Assembly (NCBI RefSeq): GCF_001956045.1
Contig: NZ_MRTH01000089.1
Coordinates: 1 to 8,200, forward strand
Direction of reading: 5' to 3'
Length of the DNA stretch: 8,200 nucleotides
DNA from: Paenibacillus sp. FSL H7-0331
Lineage (GTDB): Bacteria; Bacillota; Bacilli; Paenibacillales; NBRC-103111
The notes beneath the pieces were generated by a model, which searched no databases, was not told where the DNA came from, and saw only the letters and a program-made list of their open reading frames with translations. The translations under genes were made by a program, and so were the position numbers. Position 1 is the stretch's first letter. Each line of letters begins with the position of its first letter. Below are positions 7,601 through 8,200 of this stretch, one piece after another.

Positions 7601-8200
7601 AGTGAGGTACTGGGGAACAGGAACTCTTTCTGATCCGGCTAATATTGCATTTAAATCCAATATTAGTATTGGTTATACGGCGTGTACAGCGAATGCCTTT
7701 GGTAACATCGATCCTGCACCGGGGGCTATTAAAAGGTGCTTTTACCGTGACGTACAGCTTGATAATGGTGTGACGGCAGTTGTTAGCGAGCTCAATAATA
7801 AAGTGACGTTTACATTTCGCACATATGCTATACAGGCAGGCACTTTAGATGAATTGAAGAGTAAAATTGAAGTTAAAAAAACAGGTGCTTCTGTCTACAC
7901 AGCACTAGGTGCAGAAGATACAGTTGCGAACCTGACATCAACGGCTTACTCGAGTACGCTTGAAATCAACTTCAAAGTCGCACTGGTTGGTTCTGAGAAC
8001 TCTATACGGATAACTCCTGGGGCATTCAAAGGTAGCGATGGCAAGCCAATCAACATATCGATTGCGTCTCCTTTTTTAACATTAGTACCCACTGCACCTG
8101 CATTGACCAACGCGGCGACGCCGAGCATCGGCACGCAGCCGACGGGCGCAACGGTGAACGAAGGCGCCAGCGCGCCACTGAGCGTAGCAGCTACGGTGAG
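4632..8200 (+). CDS. secreted repeat protein with six four-cysteine / beta-module units (partial, 3' end outside window)
   Basis: One frame of 1189 codons without a stop. Residues 1-41 are a Sec signal peptide: basic start (R5, R8, K15), hydrophobic core about 17-38, probable cleavage after SPVLA before DG. Six tandem units begin at residues 44, 223, 411, 596, 780 and 967. The N-terminal half of each unit has four cysteines (in unit 1 C51, C58, C88, C105) within the pattern WTxC, C.F.G.KEVR(Y/L/F)WG, C, DPA.G..KRC(Y/F)YRDVQ. From memory this resembles a Cys/Trp carbohydrate-binding-like module in secreted proteins of actinobacteria, fungi and some Paenibacillus; I claim no accession. The C-terminal half, VVSGxNNKVTFTF to about AFKDSNG, has no cysteine and resembles bacterial Ig-like beta-sandwiches. 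At residue 1157 (8100) a GC-rich Ig-like module begins (SIGTQPTGATVNEGASAPL). All 24 cysteines sit in the six units, suggesting two disulfides per unit. Probably a cell-surface or matrix adhesin; ligand and anchor unknown. Confidence 0.9.
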   Translation, partial: MFVQRTPRLMSTILKGVTVPLLVGLMMFYLFTSLITSPVLADGPDGSWTECATEGANCSFPGTKEVRLWGTGTNYGFISRIFTDSTACTVGAFGNDPAVGITKRCYYRDVQFDSGVTAVVSGLNNKVTFTFHTYAIQAGTLDELKSKITVKKTGDSTYTALGAEDIVANLTSTATSSTLEINFKDPLVGMENSIQIAPEAFKDSNGSLIVISVTSLLVVGDTPDASFGWTNCAADGQVCGFYGRKEVRYWGTGTPVPNYGYISKIITGSGGNVCTLFAFGTTDPAPGSTKRCYYRDVQLDNEITTVVSGLNNKVTFTFPTFAIQAGTLAELKSKITVKKTGDSAYTALGAEDTVANPTTTATLSTLEIKLKDTLVGSGNSIQIAPGAFKDNNGQTIYIPVSSSLTLLGLGPDGSIGWTDCAADGGKCNFSGRKEVRYWGTGVPAVPANYGFISNISTGGMNCPYYSLDPAYGTVKRCYYRDVQLDSAMTAVVSGTNNKVTFTFNTYAIQAGTLAELKSKITVKKTGASVYTALGAEDTVEKLTSTATLSTLEINFKYPLVGSENSIQIAPEAFKDSNGSLIDLSINSSLALLGNGPDGSIGWTYCAAFGENCDFVGTKEVRLWGIGSPALPANYGFVSRSTSRITCSLLAFGTTDPAPGSTKRCYYRDVQPYSLTNSVVSGLNNKVTFTFGTHAIQAGTLDELKSKIEVKKTGGSAYTPLGAEDTVENPTSNTLVINFKDTLVGSENEILIAPGAFKDSDGKPINLSIASPYLTLVPTAPDGSYGWTECAPENGKCNFSGKKEVRFWGTGAPAVPANYGFISKFFTDGAPCNGTIFGNDPAPGTTKRCYYRDVQLDSAMTAVVSGPNNKVTFTFKTYAIQAGTLDELKSKITVKKTGDSAYTALGAEDTVAANTSTSQSSTFEINFKESMVGSGISIQIAPGAFRDWYGQSINTSVSFSLLLLPTPPDGSMGWTYCSEENQNCIFSGMKEVRYWGTGTLSDPANIAFKSNISIGYTACTANAFGNIDPAPGAIKRCFYRDVQLDNGVTAVVSELNNKVTFTFRTYAIQAGTLDELKSKIEVKKTGASVYTALGAEDTVANLTSTAYSSTLEINFKVALVGSENSIRITPGAFKGSDGKPINISIASPFLTLVPTAPALTNAATPSIGTQPTGATVNEGASAPLSVAATV
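4761..5297 (+). repeat. composite repeat unit 1 (179 residues)
   Basis: First unit, directly after the signal peptide. It begins PDGSWTEC, two residues shorter than the other units, which have an extra pair before the Trp. Cysteines are C51, C58, C88 and C105; KRCYYRDVQ is encoded at 4938-4964. Its C-terminal end (PEAFKDSNGSLI) matches unit 3 and not unit 2. It carries an A7 tract at 5082-5088. Confidence 0.9.
5298..5861 (+). repeat. composite repeat unit 2 (188 residues)
   Basis: Begins PDASFGWTNC. The stretch encoding AFGTTDPAPGSTK shares 43 identical nucleotides with unit 4 (5461-5503 against 6577-6619), although the sequence just before it differs completely. A7 tract at 5643-5649. Confidence 0.9.
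5862..6416 (+). repeat. composite repeat unit 3 (185 residues)
   Basis: Begins PDGSIGWTDC. The loop before the fourth cysteine is the most divergent of the six (GGMNCPYYSLDPAYG, lacking the FG found elsewhere). Its beta module has GASVYTALGAEDTV, as in unit 6, and ends PEAFKDSNGSLI, as in unit 1. A7 tract at 6198-6204. Confidence 0.9.
6417..6968 (+). repeat. composite repeat unit 4 (184 residues)
   Basis: Begins PDGSIGWTYC. The KRCYYRDVQ segment is conserved, but the following residues (PYSLTNS) differ from the LDxxxT of other units. The beta module is shortened after ENPTSNT. Its end (SDGKPINLSIAS...LTLVPTAP) is close to the end of unit 6. A7 tract at 6759-6765. Confidence 0.9.
6969..7529 (+). 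repeat. composite repeat unit 5 (187 residues)
   Basis: Begins PDGSYGWTEC. All four cysteines and KRCYYRDVQ are kept. In the beta module the usual AFKD is AFRDWYGQSI, a local divergence. A7 tract at 7311-7317. Confidence 0.9.
7530..8096 (+). repeat. composite repeat unit 6 (189 residues)
   Basis: Begins PDGSMGWTYC. The fourth cysteine motif is KRCFYRDVQ, the only unit with Phe for the first Tyr. The final 26 bases plus boundary (8075-8100) are identical to the unit 4/5 junction (6947-6972), after which sequence similarity stops. A7 tract at 7875-7881. Confidence 0.9.
8100..8200 (+). other. start of a GC-rich Ig-like module in the same reading frame
   Basis: From 8100 the protein reads ALTNAATPSIGTQPTGAT and then VNEGASAPLSVAATVS, a typical opening of bacterial Ig-like domains that usually continue with a SYQWY strand (not reached here). 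By hand count about 70 of 101 bases are G or C, far above the repeat region (for example 21 of 60 at 7201-7260). The frame is unbroken across the junction. Confidence 0.65.

Noticed and set aside
4761..8096. Regularly spaced repeats that might suggest a CRISPR or satellite array
   Set aside because: The period is 552-564 bases, always a multiple of three, and the array lies in a continuous coding frame. It is a protein-domain repeat.
5663..8134. Minus-strand open frames at 5663-5914, 6218-6430 and 7946-8134
   Set aside because: They recur at equivalent positions of the repeat units, have no ribosome binding sites, and lie antisense to the strongly supported plus-strand protein.

Overview
The window looks like chromosomal DNA of a Gram-positive Bacillota of the Paenibacillus type. 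The evidence is a secreted multidomain protein with GLUG repeats, bacterial Ig-like modules, a cadherin-like module and three C-terminal SLH domains (a common Paenibacillus surface-protein plan), an AGGAG ribosome binding site, and T-rich intrinsic terminators. The genus is an inference; no rRNA or housekeeping marker is present.

Layout. Positions 1-582 hold no convincing intact gene. They contain a cluster of palindromic elements (arms TGACAAGAAC / GTTCTTGTCA around terminator-like hairpins), ending in a clear intrinsic terminator at 451-479. Positions 583-4206 (+) encode a 1207-residue SLH-anchored surface protein. It lacks a signal peptide, and its recognisable homology begins upstream of the only usable ATG, so it is probably 5'-truncated or frameshifted. 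Positions 4207-4631 are mostly non-coding but hold the decayed C-terminal end of a BTAD-type transcriptional regulator, broken by a one-base frameshift, followed by its terminator (4483-4515). From 4632 to the window end (+) runs one uninterrupted reading frame of 1189 codons with a signal peptide and no stop in the window.

This second gene is the most unusual object here. After the signal peptide it has six tandem copies of a composite unit of about 179-189 residues. Each unit pairs a four-cysteine, Trp-rich module (WTxC...C.F.G.KEVRxWG...C...DPA.G..KRCYYRDVQ) with a cysteine-free beta-rich module. Backbone segments are nearly invariant even in nucleotides, while loops between the cysteines vary strongly. 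Shared sequence patches between non-adjacent copies indicate exchange between repeats. At about 8100 the frame passes abruptly into GC-rich sequence encoding another Ig-like module, so the protein is a chimera that continues outside the window.

Both large proteins are expected outside the cell: the first tethered to secondary cell-wall polymer by SLH domains, the second exported by the Sec route with an anchor, if any, beyond the window. Together they suggest a surface or adhesion locus, but no substrate or partner can be read from the sequence.
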